Of a stretch of 46,283 nt of DNA, positions 6,606-14,526 are shown one piece after another. The stretch spans positions 1 to 46,283 of the forward strand of contig JAUJPF010000030.1 in the NCBI GenBank assembly GCA_030447275.1. Reading direction: 5' to 3'. The stretch comes from Solirubrobacteraceae bacterium. Lineage in GTDB: Bacteria > Actinomycetota > Thermoleophilia > Solirubrobacterales > Solirubrobacteraceae. The notes beneath the pieces are model-generated. The model saw only the letters and a list, made by a program, of their open reading frames with translations, had not been told where the DNA came from and searched no databases. Position 1 is the first letter of the stretch. Every line of letters starts with the position of its first letter. A program made the position numbers and the translations under genes.

Positions 6606-7258
6606 CGGCTGAACCCTCGGTCCGCGGTGCCCGCCTGCGCCGCAACCTGGGCCGGCTCTTCGAGGTGGTGACGACGGACGTCCTCGTCTGGGAGGTCCGC
6701 GCGCCGCCCCGCACGCCGCGCACGGCGATCGATCTGCGGATCGCCGAGGTCAAGCCGGGCGCGGACTGGCAGGCGGTCGTCCCGGCGGAGCGCCGGCGGA
6801 GCACCCGGCCCTTCGAGCGCCGCGGCGACACGGGCTTCGTCGCATTCGAGGGCGATCGCTACGTCGGCTGGGTCTGGCTCAGCCGCCGCACGCACCGCGA
6901 CCCGTGGTCGGGCCTCCACTTCAAGCTCGCGCGCGACGAGGCGTACGCCTACGCGCTCTGGGTCGAGCCCGATGTCCGGCCGAGGGGCGTGGCCCGCGCC
7001 CTGATGGTGACGATGCTCCAGTCGGTCGCCGCCGATCCGGCGCTCACCCGCGTCTACGGCTGGGTCGACCGCCGCAACCGCGAGAGCCAGATGCTCCTGC
7101 GGCTGCTCGGCTTCAAGGACGTCCAGACCGTCCGGCGCGCGCATCTGCTCCGCCGGCGCGGCCGCCGGGTCCCCGGCTCCTCCCGCCCCGCCTTCGGCCC
7201 GCTGTCGCGCCAGGGCCGCCACAAGACCCCCACCACGACGACGGAGCCGCAACCGTGA
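6602..7258 (+). CDS. GNAT-family N-acetyltransferase of the amidoligase operon
   Basis: About 218 residues from GTG 6602. The GNAT core is visible: GFVAFEGDRYVGWVWLS (beta 4 region), YALWVEPDVRPRGVARALM (motif A, R-x-x-G-x-A acetyl-CoA pyrophosphate loop) and WVDRRNRESQMLLRLLGF (motif B). The tail is basic, ending in repeated Thr. Start choice: GTG 6602 gives GTGA overlap with the small ORF; GTG 6512 would add 30 Arg-rich residues of poor quality. The stop overlaps the next start (GTGA, 7255). First full enzyme of the operon; the acyl acceptor is probably an amine of the pathway intermediate (inference). Confidence 0.8.
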   Translation: MTAEPSVRGARLRRNLGRLFEVVTTDVLVWEVRAPPRTPRTAIDLRIAEVKPGADWQAVVPAERRRSTRPFERRGDTGFVAFEGDRYVGWVWLSRRTHRDPWSGLHFKLARDEAYAYALWVEPDVRPRGVARALMVTMLQSVAADPALTRVYGWVDRRNRESQMLLRLLGFKDVQTVRRAHLLRRRGRRVPGSSRPAFGPLSRQGRHKTPTTTTEPQP

Positions 7259-8220
7259 TCCACGACCGCCCTGACGTCTTCGATGCGCCCTCGACGGTCG
7301 AGCGCCTGGAGGAGGGCATCCGCGACGCGCTGCGCCAGCTCGGCCGGCGCGGCGTCGTGGTCGCCGTCTCCGGCGGCGTCGACTCCGGCGTCGTCGCCGG
7401 GCTGTGCGCGCGCGCGGTCGGACCCGAGCGGATCCTGTGCCTGCGCCTGCCCGAGACGAACCTCAGCGAGGGGTCGTCCGACCTCGGCCGTGAGCTGGCG
7501 GAGAAGCTCGGCGCCCCCACGCTGGAGGAGCCGATCAGCCCCGCGCTCGAGGCGCTCGGGTGCTACCGGATCCAGCACGACGCGATCCGCCAGGTCTTCC
7601 CCTCTTTCGAGCCCGAGTGGCGCCACAAGATCGTCCGCTCCGCGCCCACCGGCGGCGTCACCGTGTTCTCGCTGGTGGTCGAGCGCCCCGACGGCACGCA
7701 GGAGACGCGGCGCATCCCGTCCGACGCCTACCGGCTGCTGCTGAGTGCCGTGAACATGAAGCAGCGCACGCGCAAGCTGCTCGAGTACACGCACGCCGAC
7801 CGGCTCCACTACGCCGTCGCCGGCACGCCGAACTTCCTCGAGTACGACCAGGGCTTCTTCGTCAAGGGCGGCGACGGCCTGGCCGACCTGAAGCCGATCG
7901 CGGGCCTCTACAAGCAGCAGGTCTACGCGCTCGCGCGGTACCTCGAGCTGCCGGAGGGGATCGCCGGCCGCGCGCCGACGACCGAGACGTTCAGCCTCCC
8001 GCAGTCGCAGGAGGAGTTCTACTTCGGCCACCCGTACGACCGGATGGACATGCTCGTCTGGGGCGAGCAGAACGGCGTCGAACCGGCCGACCTCGTCGAC
8101 GTCACCGGCCTCGACGCGGAGGCCGTCGACGCGGGCTACCGCGAGATCCGCCGCCGCCGCGAGGCGACGGCGTACCTGCACGCGCCGGCCGTGTTCGTCG
8201 ACGGGCACGACGCCGGCTGA
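7255..8220 (+). CDS. NAD synthetase-like ATP-dependent amidoligase
   Basis: A 321-residue adenine-nucleotide alpha-hydrolase. The PP-loop VAVSGGVDSGVVAGL is near residues 34-48, followed by NadE-like segments AGTPNFLEYDQGFFVKGGDG, LADLKPIAGLYKQQVYALA and LPQSQEEFYFGHPY. NadE adenylates a carboxylate (nicotinate dinucleotide) and replaces it with ammonia. There is no glutaminase domain here, so ammonia must come from elsewhere, possibly the adjacent amidotransferase. An insertion around residues 140-170 (GGVTVFSLVVERPDGTQETR) is unlike the housekeeping enzyme. It is locked in a biosynthetic-type operon (GTGA with the GNAT, 1 nt before the next ATG), so I favour a specialised substrate over NAD. 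Confidence 0.75.
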   Translation: MIHDRPDVFDAPSTVERLEEGIRDALRQLGRRGVVVAVSGGVDSGVVAGLCARAVGPERILCLRLPETNLSEGSSDLGRELAEKLGAPTLEEPISPALEALGCYRIQHDAIRQVFPSFEPEWRHKIVRSAPTGGVTVFSLVVERPDGTQETRRIPSDAYRLLLSAVNMKQRTRKLLEYTHADRLHYAVAGTPNFLEYDQGFFVKGGDGLADLKPIAGLYKQQVYALARYLELPEGIAGRAPTTETFSLPQSQEEFYFGHPYDRMDMLVWGEQNGVEPADLVDVTGLDAEAVDAGYREIRRRREATAYLHAPAVFVDGHDAG

Positions 8221-8221
8221 C

Positions 8222-10216
8222 ATGTGCGGCATCGGCGGGATCGTCCGAGCGCACGCGGGCGCCGGGATCGGCGAGGAGGCGCTGCGCCGGATGGCTCGCG
8301 CGATGCACCATCGCGGCCCGGACGGCTACGGCCTCGCGCTCGGCGGCGGCGCGGGGTTCGTCTCCACGCGGCTGGCGATCTTCGACATCCCGCGCGGCTG
8401 GCAGCCGCTGTGGAGCGGGCCCGGCGGCTCGCTCATCGTCTACAACGGCGAGGTCTACAACCACCCGGAGCTGCGCGCGGAGCTCGCGCGCGACGGGATC
8501 GAGTGCGCGACGCTGACCGACACCGAGGTCGTGCACCGGCTGCTCGAGCGCGACGGCGTCGCGGCGCTCGACCGGCTCAACGGGCAGTTCGCGTTCGCGT
8601 GGTGGCAGCCGGAGGAGCGGCGGCTCACGCTCGTCCGCGACCGCTTCGGCGTGCGACCGCTGCACTACGCCGTCGCGCCGGACGGGAGCGTCGTGTTCGC
8701 GTCGGAGGCCAAGGGGCTCTTCGCCAGCGGCGAGGTCGAGGCCGCGCCCGACCTCGACGGCATCGACGAGGTCTTCACGCTGTGGGGCTCGCTCGCGCCG
8801 CGCTCGCCGTTCCGCGGGGTCCACCAGCTCGGCCCGGGGCGCGTGCTGGTGTGGGAGCGCGGCCGGATCGTCGCCGACCGCGCGTGGTGGCGGCCCGAGC
8901 ACGGGCGCGCGGCGGACCTGGATCCGCTCCAGGACGGCGGCGCCGCGCTCGGCGAGCTGCTGCGCGACAGCGTCCGCCTGCGGCTGCGCGCCGACGTGCC
9001 CGTAGGGAGCTACCTGTCCGGCGGCCTGGACTCCAGCCTCGTCAGCGCGCTGGCGACGGAGGCGGTCGACCACCGCCTGCGCACGTTCTCCGTCGCGTTC
9101 TCCGACGAGCGGTTCGACGAGCGCCGCTTCCAGCAGGAGGTCGCGGCGGCGCTCGACACCGAGCACCACGTCGTCGACGTCGGCCCGGACGACATCGCCG
9201 GCGCGTTTCGCCACGTCGTCCGCCACGCCGAGACGCCGCTCATCCGGACCGCGCCCGTCCCGCTCGAGCTCCTCGCGCGCGAGACGCGCGCGCAGGGGAT
9301 CACCGTCGTGGCCAGCGGCGAGGGCGCGGACGAGCTGTTCTGGGGCTACGACCTGTTCAAGGAGGTCGTGCTGCGCCGCGAGGCCGAGCACGACGAGTCC
9401 GCGCTCGACCGGCTCGCGGCGCTGTACCCGTACCTCGCGGCGGCCGGCGGCGACCGGCGCGGCCCGGCGTGGCGCCGGTTCTTCGCGAACGCCGGCGCCG
9501 CCGACGACCCGCTCTTCTCGCACCAGACGCGGGCGAACGCGACCGCCGTCGTCAAGGCGTTCTACCGCCCGGAGGTCGCGGCCGAGCTGCCCGACGGCGC
9601 CGCGCTCGAGCGGCTGCGCGCGCGCCTGCCCGAGAGCTTCGGGCGCTGGAGCGCCCTGGAGCGCGCCGCCTACCTGGAGATCACGACGCTGCTCGAGCCC
9701 TACCTGCTCGCGGCGCAGGGCGACCGGGTGGCGATGGCGCACGGGGTGGAGGGGCGCTACCCGTTCCTCGACCACCGCGTGTTCGAGCACGCCGTGGCGC
9801 TGCCTCCCGCCCGCAAGCTCGACGGGCTGCACGACAAGGTGGCGCTGCGCGAGCTCGCCGCCGACGTCCTGCCGCCCGGGATCGCCGAGCGGCCGAAGCT
9901 GCCGTACCGCGCGCCCGAGACCGCGGCGTTCTTCAGCGGCGAGCCGGCGCCGTGGGTGCTCGAGCGCCTGTCACCGGAGGCGCTGAGGACGGTGGGGATC
10001 TTCGACGACGCGCGCGTCGAGGGGCTCGTCCGCCGCTGCCGCGCGGGCCGGGCCACCGGGCCGCGCGAGGGGATGGCGCTCGTCGGCGTGCTCTCGACGC
10101 AGGTCTGGCACGAGACGTTCTGCGCCCCGGGCGAGCGCAGCTACGCTCCCGAGACTTCAGAACCGCGCGTCTTTGTCGACATCGATGTTGAGCGAGTACG
10201 AGCAGGAGTCACATGA
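8222..10216 (+). CDS. Asparagine synthetase-like glutamine amidotransferase
   Basis: A 664-residue two-domain enzyme. Met-Cys at the start (MCGIGGIV) gives the class II glutamine amidotransferase nucleophile Cys2. The glutaminase domain continues with MHHRGPDGYG and YNGEVYNHPELR. The synthetase domain has SYLSGGLDSSLVSALA (PP-loop, near residue 265), VASGEGADELFWGYD and HGVEGRYPFLDHRVFEHAV. It makes ammonia from glutamine and amidates an adenylated carboxylate. Placed between a NadE-like ligase and an ACP/ligase pair, it is unlikely to be simple asparagine synthesis. AsnB-type enzymes in capsule, exosortase and natural-product loci are a closer parallel. Its stop overlaps the ACP start (ATGA, 10213). 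Confidence 0.88.
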   Translation: MCGIGGIVRAHAGAGIGEEALRRMARAMHHRGPDGYGLALGGGAGFVSTRLAIFDIPRGWQPLWSGPGGSLIVYNGEVYNHPELRAELARDGIECATLTDTEVVHRLLERDGVAALDRLNGQFAFAWWQPEERRLTLVRDRFGVRPLHYAVAPDGSVVFASEAKGLFASGEVEAAPDLDGIDEVFTLWGSLAPRSPFRGVHQLGPGRVLVWERGRIVADRAWWRPEHGRAADLDPLQDGGAALGELLRDSVRLRLRADVPVGSYLSGGLDSSLVSALATEAVDHRLRTFSVAFSDERFDERRFQQEVAAALDTEHHVVDVGPDDIAGAFRHVVRHAETPLIRTAPVPLELLARETRAQGITVVASGEGADELFWGYDLFKEVVLRREAEHDESALDRLAALYPYLAAAGGDRRGPAWRRFFANAGAADDPLFSHQTRANATAVVKAFYRPEVAAELPDGAALERLRARLPESFGRWSALERAAYLEITTLLEPYLLAAQGDRVAMAHGVEGRYPFLDHRVFEHAVALPPARKLDGLHDKVALRELAADVLPPGIAERPKLPYRAPETAAFFSGEPAPWVLERLSPEALRTVGIFDDARVEGLVRRCRAGRATGPREGMALVGVLSTQVWHETFCAPGERSYAPETSEPRVFVDIDVERVRAGVT

Positions 10217-10485
10217 CCACGGGCACCACCGAGAACACCGAAGTCCGTACCGCGATCAGGAACTACATCGCGGACAACCTGCTGTACATGCACCCGGATC
10301 TCGAGGTGCAGGACTCCGACGACCTCCTGAGCCTCGGCGTCATCGACTCGCTCGGCTTCGTCGAGCTCGTCGAGGACGTCCAGTCCCGGTACGGCATCGA
10401 GGTCCAGGACCTCGAGATCACCGAGGACAACTTCGGCTCGGTGGACGCGATCGTCGCGTTCATCGGCCGCAAGCGCGCGGCGTGA
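10213..10485 (+). CDS. Acyl carrier protein
   Basis: A 90-residue acidic carrier protein. The phosphopantetheine site is GVIDSLGFVELVEDV with Ser46, preceded by the helix IRNYIADNLLYMHPD and followed by EVQDLEITEDNFGSVDAIVAFI. It would carry an intermediate as a thioester for the operon's enzymes. ATGA overlap with the amidotransferase upstream and GTGA overlap with the ligase downstream indicate coordinated, stoichiometric expression. It is not the fatty-acid ACP, which normally has DSLDxVE and neighbours fab genes; here the motif reads DSLGFVE. Confidence 0.92.
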   Translation: MTTGTTENTEVRTAIRNYIADNLLYMHPDLEVQDSDDLLSLGVIDSLGFVELVEDVQSRYGIEVQDLEITEDNFGSVDAIVAFIGRKRAA

Positions 10486-11987
10486 GCCGAGGGACGCTCG
10501 ACGCCGACCTCAGAGCCTCCGCCGTCGCGCACGGCGAGCGGACGGCGGTGGTCGCAGGCGATCGGCGTCTCACCTTCGGCGAGCTCGACCAGCGGGTCGA
10601 TGCGTTCGCGGCCGGCCTTGCGGCCCGCGGCGTCGGGCGCGGCGACCGCGTGGCGGTCGTGCTGCGCAACGGCGTGGACGCGGCCGTCGCGATCTACGGC
10701 ACCATGCGCGCCGGCGCGGCCTTCGTGCCGCTGAACCCGACCGCGAAGCAGGCGAAGCTCGCCCACCTGCTCGACCACTGCGGCGCGGTCGCGGCGGTCT
10801 GCGAGCCCGACCTCACCGAGCGCGTGCGCGCGGCGGCTTCGACCGCGCCGGCGTTCCGCCACGTCATCGCGAGCGACGAGCTGCCCGAGGAGCCCGTCGC
10901 CGCTCCGCCGGCCGCGCCGCTGGCGACCGACCTCGCCTCGCTCATCTACACCTCGGGATCGACCGGCGTGCCGAAGGGCGTCGTGTTCCTGCACCGCAAC
11001 ATGCACTTCGTCGCGGGCTCGATCGTCGAGTACCTGAAGCTCAGCGCGAACGACCGCATCCTGTGCGTCCTCCCGCTGTCGCACACCTACGGGCTCTACC
11101 ACCTGATCATGGCCGTCCGCGTGGGGGCGACGCTCGTGCTGGAGCCGGGCGTGACGTTCCCCGGACGCCTCGTCGAGCTGCTCGAGCGCGAACGGATCAC
11201 CGTCCTGCCCGGCGTGCCCACCGTGTGGCAGATCCTCATCTCGTTGGGCGGCCTCGCCGATCGCTCGTTCCCCGACCTGCGCGTGCTGACGAACGCCGGC
11301 GCGGCGCTCTCCGTCGCGCGCCTCCAGGAGGTCCGGCGCACCTTCCCGCACGCCGTGTTCTTCTCGATGTACGGCCAGACCGAGTGCAAGCGGGTGTGCT
11401 ACCTGCCGCCCGATGAGCTCGAGCGCCGCCCCGGCTCGGTCGGCGTCGCGATCCCCGGCACCGAGGTGTGGATCGAGGACGAGGCCGGGAACGTCCTGGC
11501 GCCCGGCCACACCGGCGAGCTCGTCGTGCGCGGCGACCACGTCATGCAGGGCTACTGGAACGATCCCGAGGGTACCGCGCGCCGCTTGAAGCCCGGCCAC
11601 TGGCCCGGCGACCGCGTCCTGCGCTCCGGCGACCTGTTCCGCCAGGACGAGGACGGCTACCTGTACTTCGTCGCGCGCAGCGACGACATCATCAAGTCGC
11701 GCGGCGAGAAGGTGGCCCCGAAGGAGGTCGAGGAGGTGCTCTACGCGGCGCCGGGAGTCCACGAGGCGGCCGTCGTCGGCGCCGAGGACGCGCTGCTCGG
11801 CCAGGCCGTCATCGCCCACGTGTCGGCGGCCGACGGCCACGAGCTCGACCCCCGCGCGCTGCGCCGCCACTGCGCCGATCACCTCGAGGACTTCATGATC
11901 CCCCGCCGCGTCGTCCTCCACGACGCGCTGCCGAAGACCGACAACGGCAAGCTCGACAGACTCGCGCTCGTCGCCGCCAGCGGCTGA
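10482..11987 (+). CDS. AMP-forming acyl/aminoacyl ligase (ANL superfamily)
   Basis: A 501-residue adenylating enzyme with the ANL core motifs: SLIYTSGSTGVPKGV (P-loop, near 155), FFSMYGQTECKR, GELVVRGDHVMQGYW, RSGDLFRQDEDGYLYFVAR, IIKSRGEKVAPKEVEEVL and LPKTDNGKLDR (catalytic Lys near the C-terminus). It activates a carboxylic acid and most plausibly loads it onto the overlapping acyl carrier protein. GTG at 10482 overlaps the ACP stop (GTGA), which decides the start over in-frame upstream codons. The pairing resembles AMP-ligase/ACP pairs in exopolysaccharide and natural-product loci. The substrate cannot be read from sequence alone. Confidence 0.9.
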   Translation: MSRGTLDADLRASAVAHGERTAVVAGDRRLTFGELDQRVDAFAAGLAARGVGRGDRVAVVLRNGVDAAVAIYGTMRAGAAFVPLNPTAKQAKLAHLLDHCGAVAAVCEPDLTERVRAAASTAPAFRHVIASDELPEEPVAAPPAAPLATDLASLIYTSGSTGVPKGVVFLHRNMHFVAGSIVEYLKLSANDRILCVLPLSHTYGLYHLIMAVRVGATLVLEPGVTFPGRLVELLERERITVLPGVPTVWQILISLGGLADRSFPDLRVLTNAGAALSVARLQEVRRTFPHAVFFSMYGQTECKRVCYLPPDELERRPGSVGVAIPGTEVWIEDEAGNVLAPGHTGELVVRGDHVMQGYWNDPEGTARRLKPGHWPGDRVLRSGDLFRQDEDGYLYFVARSDDIIKSRGEKVAPKEVEEVLYAAPGVHEAAVVGAEDALLGQAVIAHVSAADGHELDPRALRRHCADHLEDFMIPRRVVLHDALPKTDNGKLDRLALVAASG

Positions 11988-11998
11988 AGGGTCGGGCG

Positions 11999-12810
11999 AT
12001 GGTCGACCCCGAGGCGGTCAAGGAGGAGCAGCGGGCGTTCTACGGAGAGGGCGACTACTCCTGGTTGTCACGCTGGTTCATGCCTGCCGCGCGAAACCTG
12101 GTTCAAGCCGCCGGGGTTCGGCCGGGCGACCGTGTGCTCGACGTGGCGGCGGGCGACGGGAACGTCGCGTCGGCGGCCGCCGACCGCGGAGCGGTCGTGA
12201 CCGCCATCGACCTCACGCCACGACAGGTCGAGGCGGGACAAGGTCGCAGCGCGGCACAGGGACACGAGGTCACATGGCTGGTCGGGGACGCCGAGGCGCT
12301 GCCGCTGCCGGACGCGAGCTTCGATCACGTTCTCTCGGCCTTCGGTGTCATGTACGCGCCACGTCCTGCCGTCGCCGCCGCAGAGATGTTCCGCGTGGCG
12401 GCACCCGCGGCGCGCGTCGGTGTGGCGTCCTGGCCGCCGGGAGGATTCAACGCTCGTCTGTACGCGGAGCAGCGCGGTACCTCCCGAGCACTGATGACGA
12501 CGAAGGGCCGGATCCCGAGGATTGGGGCGACGAGGTCGCGGTGCGGCGACTGCTGGCAGAGCACTCGTCCGGTGTCGACGTCGACACCGGTGTGGTCGCC
12601 CGTCGTGCTGTCTCCGTCGAGGCGTTCTGGGACGACGCGGCAGCCCACGTCCCTGTGCTCCAGGGCATGCGCGCGACGCTCAGCGACGCGGCCTTCGCCT
12701 CGTTCGGCGAGGCCTACCAGCAGATCGTCCGTGACTGCGCACGCGCGGTCGGCGACGGCATCGTGCTCGAGATTCGCTACACCCGCGTTCTCGGACAACG
12801 GGCCGGCTAG
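11999..12810 (+). CDS. SAM-dependent class I methyltransferase, one frameshift
   Basis: ATG at 11999 is 11 nt after the ligase stop. The first ~155 residues give a clear UbiE/Methyltransf_11-type fold: GDRVLDVAAGDGNVASAAAD (motif I), AIDLTPRQVEAG and LVGDAEALPLPDASFDHVLS. The frame is lost between about 12440 and 12475; shifting by one restores EDWGDEVAVRRLLAEHSSG and the C-terminal helices (FASFGEAYQQIVRDCARAVG) to TAG 12808-12810. It resembles the methyltransferase at 43840 in motif spacing. It could methylate the operon's product. G+C is slightly lower than in the preceding genes. Confidence 0.75.
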
Positions 12811-12839
12811 AGCCTCGGGAACGAGGAAGCGCCGGTCAA

Positions 12840-12910
12840 AGGCGCCGACCAGAATCGAACTGGTGTAAACGGCTTTGCAGGCCGCTGCGTAGCCACTCCG
12901 CCACGGCGCC
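12840..12910 (-). tRNA. tRNA-Cys(GCA)
   Basis: A 71-nt cloverleaf on the minus strand. The acceptor stem is GGCGCCG/CGGCGCC, the anticodon loop CTGCAAA gives GCA, and the T-arm loop is TTCGATT. Discriminator T at 12840 matches the U73 identity base of cysteine tRNAs. CCA is not encoded. Confidence 0.95.
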
Positions 12911-12987
12911 GGAAGGCGGGCGACATCGTAGCCCCTCCCGGCGCCGACCCAGCGCTTCGCGGTCCCGACGCCGGGTAGGACCGGTCC

Positions 12988-13062
12988 ATGCTCAGACGCC
13001 TGTTCCAGCTCTTCGCGCTCCGGCGCCTGTTCCAGATGTTCCGCGGCCGCGGCGGCCGTTAG
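12988..13062 (+). CDS. 24-residue cationic amphipathic peptide with internal repeat
   Basis: ATG at 12988 to TAG at 13060-13062. The peptide reads LRRLFQLFA then LRRLFQMF, followed by the tail RGRGGR. An 8-residue unit (LRRLFQ-L/M-F) is therefore duplicated, encoded by CGCCTGTTCCAG at 12997 and again at 13024. Seven Arg and repeated Leu/Phe predict a short amphipathic, membrane-active or RNA-binding helix. TAGGAC (12976-12981) ends exactly 6 nt before ATG, the spacing seen for candidate leaderless genes elsewhere here. It lies alone between tRNA-Cys and tRNA-Val. It could be a small toxin, an antimicrobial-like or regulatory peptide, or chance. Confidence 0.45.
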   Translation: MLRRLFQLFALRRLFQMFRGRGGR

Positions 13063-13114
13063 CGCCGCCCACATCCCGCCCGCGAACGGCGCCCGCGAGC
13101 GCCCTTCGTTGCGC

Positions 13115-13120
13115 TACCCT
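13115..13120 (+). promoter_or_regulatory. Candidate -10 of tRNA-Val
   Basis: TACCCT lies 12 nt upstream of the first base of the mature tRNA, leaving a short 5' leader for RNase P. No convincing -35 is visible. Confidence 0.4.
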
Positions 13121-13132
13121 TGGCCGCCTCCC

Positions 13133-13205
13133 GGGCGATTAGCTCAGCTGGGAGAGCGCCTGCTCGACAAGCAGGAGGTCACTGGTTCGAGCCCAGTATC
13201 GCCCA
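13133..13205 (+). tRNA. tRNA-Val(GAC)
   Basis: A 73-nt cloverleaf. The acceptor stem is GGGCGAT/ATCGCCC, the D arm GCTCAGCTGGGAGAGC, the anticodon stem CCTGC/GCAGG with loop TCGACAA (GAC), the T loop TTCGAGC, and the discriminator A. CCA is not encoded. Confidence 0.96.
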
Positions 13206-13210
13206 CTGAG

Positions 13211-13234
13211 AGCCGCGTTCCGACGCGGCTTTCG
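13211..13234 (+). terminator. Terminator after tRNA-Val
   Basis: A perfect 8-bp stem AGCCGCGT/ACGCGGCT with loop TCCG (13211-13230), followed by TTTCGTCGTT. It begins 5 nt after the tRNA end. Nothing else is seen between it and 13289. Confidence 0.7.
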
Positions 13235-13288
13235 TCGTTGTGGTTCGCGCCCAGTCGGACGCGGGGTGTGCTTGTCACGGCCGCAGAG

Positions 13289-13514
13289 CTACTCGCAGGT
13301 GCGGTCGCCGAAGCGGACGCTGGCGACAAGTCGCGCCGCATCTTCGGCGTAGGTCATGTCCTCGATCACGTCGGCGTCGAATCGCCAACCCCGACGACCC
13401 CGACCTCGACCTCTGCCAGGTCGAAGACCTTGAGGCCGGGAGATCGCATCAGGATGGAGAGCATGCCTACGAGGTCTGCTCGGGCATCTCGTGGGCGTTG
13501 AGGTCGATGATCAT
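13289..13514 (-). CDS. Small hypothetical protein, two frameshifts, coupled to 13511-13876
   Basis: ATG at 13514 overlaps the upstream gene's TGA (ATGA). It opens MIIDLNAHEMP, breaks near the CCC at about 13475, continues as ADLVGMLSILMRSPGLKVFD and LAEVEVGVVGVG, breaks again near 13390, and ends RFDADVIEDMTYAEDAARLV...FGDRTCE at TAG 13289-13291. Adding one base at each break makes 76 codons with convincing composition in all three pieces, whereas no single frame is open throughout. Family not recognised. The overlap says it is expressed with the CGCGC-motif protein. Confidence 0.5.
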
Positions 13515-13876
13515 CTCGGAGCGGTCTGCGTGGATCGGACGACTTCGGCAGGCGGTGGAAGTTGAGCGGGCGGCGCGTCACCGACCCACCACACCTCCAA
13601 CAACGAGAGCCAGCCTTCGATGATGAACAGCAGGACGCCGCCCCCGTTGTCGTCCGCCGGCAACCAGTCGGCGCCGACGATGACCCGCTCTCCTTTGGTG
13701 GGCGAAGCTCCGTTCGCATCGACCTCAAGGTCAACCGTGGGGCAACCACAGCCGCAGGAGCCCGTCACGACAGCCGCATCAGCTTGTCGCAGGAGAGCCT
13801 CCCGGTCCCCCGCATCCGCGAAGGCGATCATGTGGAGGAGCAACTCGTGCTCCCGTTCGTTGAGCGGCCGTCCCAC
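13511..13876 (-). CDS. Hypothetical protein with CGCGC motif
   Basis: A 121-residue protein starting MGRPLNEREHELLLHMIAFA. The helical N-terminus is followed by a cysteine cluster in a strand context (VTGSCGCGCPTVDLEVD, near residue 42) and a beta-rich half ending in IIEGWLSLLEVWWVGD. I have a general recollection of actinobacterial small proteins with this Cys-Gly-Cys-Gly-Cys-Pro pattern, of unknown function. The three cysteines could bind a metal. The stop overlaps the next gene's ATG, so the two form an operon. Cytosolic; no signal peptide. Confidence 0.65.
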   Translation of the reverse strand: MGRPLNEREHELLLHMIAFADAGDREALLRQADAAVVTGSCGCGCPTVDLEVDANGASPTKGERVIVGADWLPADDNGGGVLLFIIEGWLSLLEVWWVGDAPPAQLPPPAEVVRSTQTAPR

Positions 13877-14148
13877 CGGGTTCAGTTTGATGCAAGTGGG
13901 CTGCCGGTCGCCTGTTGCTTGCTCGCCTGTGCGTCATGGCATCCTGCGCCCGCCCCGGTCGCTGCGCGGCGACTTCGCCCGGCGGCTTGCCGCGCTCGCG
14001 CTTCTTCGGCCTGGCCGCCGGTTTCGTCGCCCCGCGCTTCCGTCGCGTCGACCGCCTCGGCGGGAGGGGGAGGCAGACGTCGATGGTCTCCCGCGCGGTA
14101 AGACGCTGATGCCCGCCCGCGAGGCCGGCCGCCGGGACTGATCGCCCA
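13877..14148. other. Stretch without a convincing gene
   Basis: Every frame of this 272-nt stretch is Arg/Ala/Pro-rich. The most protein-like piece is on the minus strand near 14100-13980 (TARETIDVCLPLPPRR, then a Lys/Arg-rich tail with KPAARPKKRERGK), but I cannot attach it to a start or neighbour without a frameshift. No RNA gene, repeat or clear promoter seen. Confidence 0.4.
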
Positions 14149-14516
14149 TGAGCTTCCTCGCCGCCATCGGGCGGCCGCGGCGCGTACCTTCTCGCGCTCT
14201 CCGCCTACAACGTCCTCGCCGGCGGCCACAGCTACTGGACCTCGCGGCGCGAGGTCCGCGCGCACGGCGAACGACCTCATGAAGGGCGAGCTTCGGTACA
14301 AGCGGCTGAAGCGCAAGGTCGGCGAGGATCTCGGCGCCGAAGGGCTCCGCGCGTTCTTCATCGGGACCGCGAAGGGGATGGGCTACCGCGCGCGCGCCGG
14401 ATCGCTGAGCAGCCTCAGGGCTGACGAGTACGTGCTGGCCGTCACCTCGCGCGCGGTGCACGTGATCGAGATGGGCGGCGAGCACGAGCGGCGCCGCAGC
14501 CGCACCGACGCAGTAG
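14149..14516 (+). CDS. Hypothetical protein with PH-like strand pattern, several frameshifts
   Basis: Pieces of one protein seem to lie in different frames: MSFLAAIG, then AYLLALSAYNVLAGGHSYW and TSRREVRAHG, then (from about 14270) NDLMKGELRYKRLKRKVGED, AEGLRAFFIGTAKGMGYRAR and ADEYVLAVTSRAVHVIEMGG. A stop at 14514-14516 (TAG) is reached after one more shift. The DEYVLAVTSRAVHVIE segment resembles the strand of bacterial PH-like domains (VLAVTDRRV). It is either a decayed gene or one hit by several indels. Function unknown. Confidence 0.35.
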
Positions 14517-14526
14517 CTTCGCCGGC

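Noticed and set aside
6602..12810. Exosortase-associated or NAGGN osmolyte cluster
   Set aside because: No exosortase, PEP-CTERM, glycosyltransferase, M42 peptidase or ATP-grasp partner is present; only individual families are shared.
13109..13501. Plus-strand open frame running through tRNA-Val
   Set aside because: It reads through a clear tRNA and terminator, and its remainder is antisense to the better minus-strand pieces.
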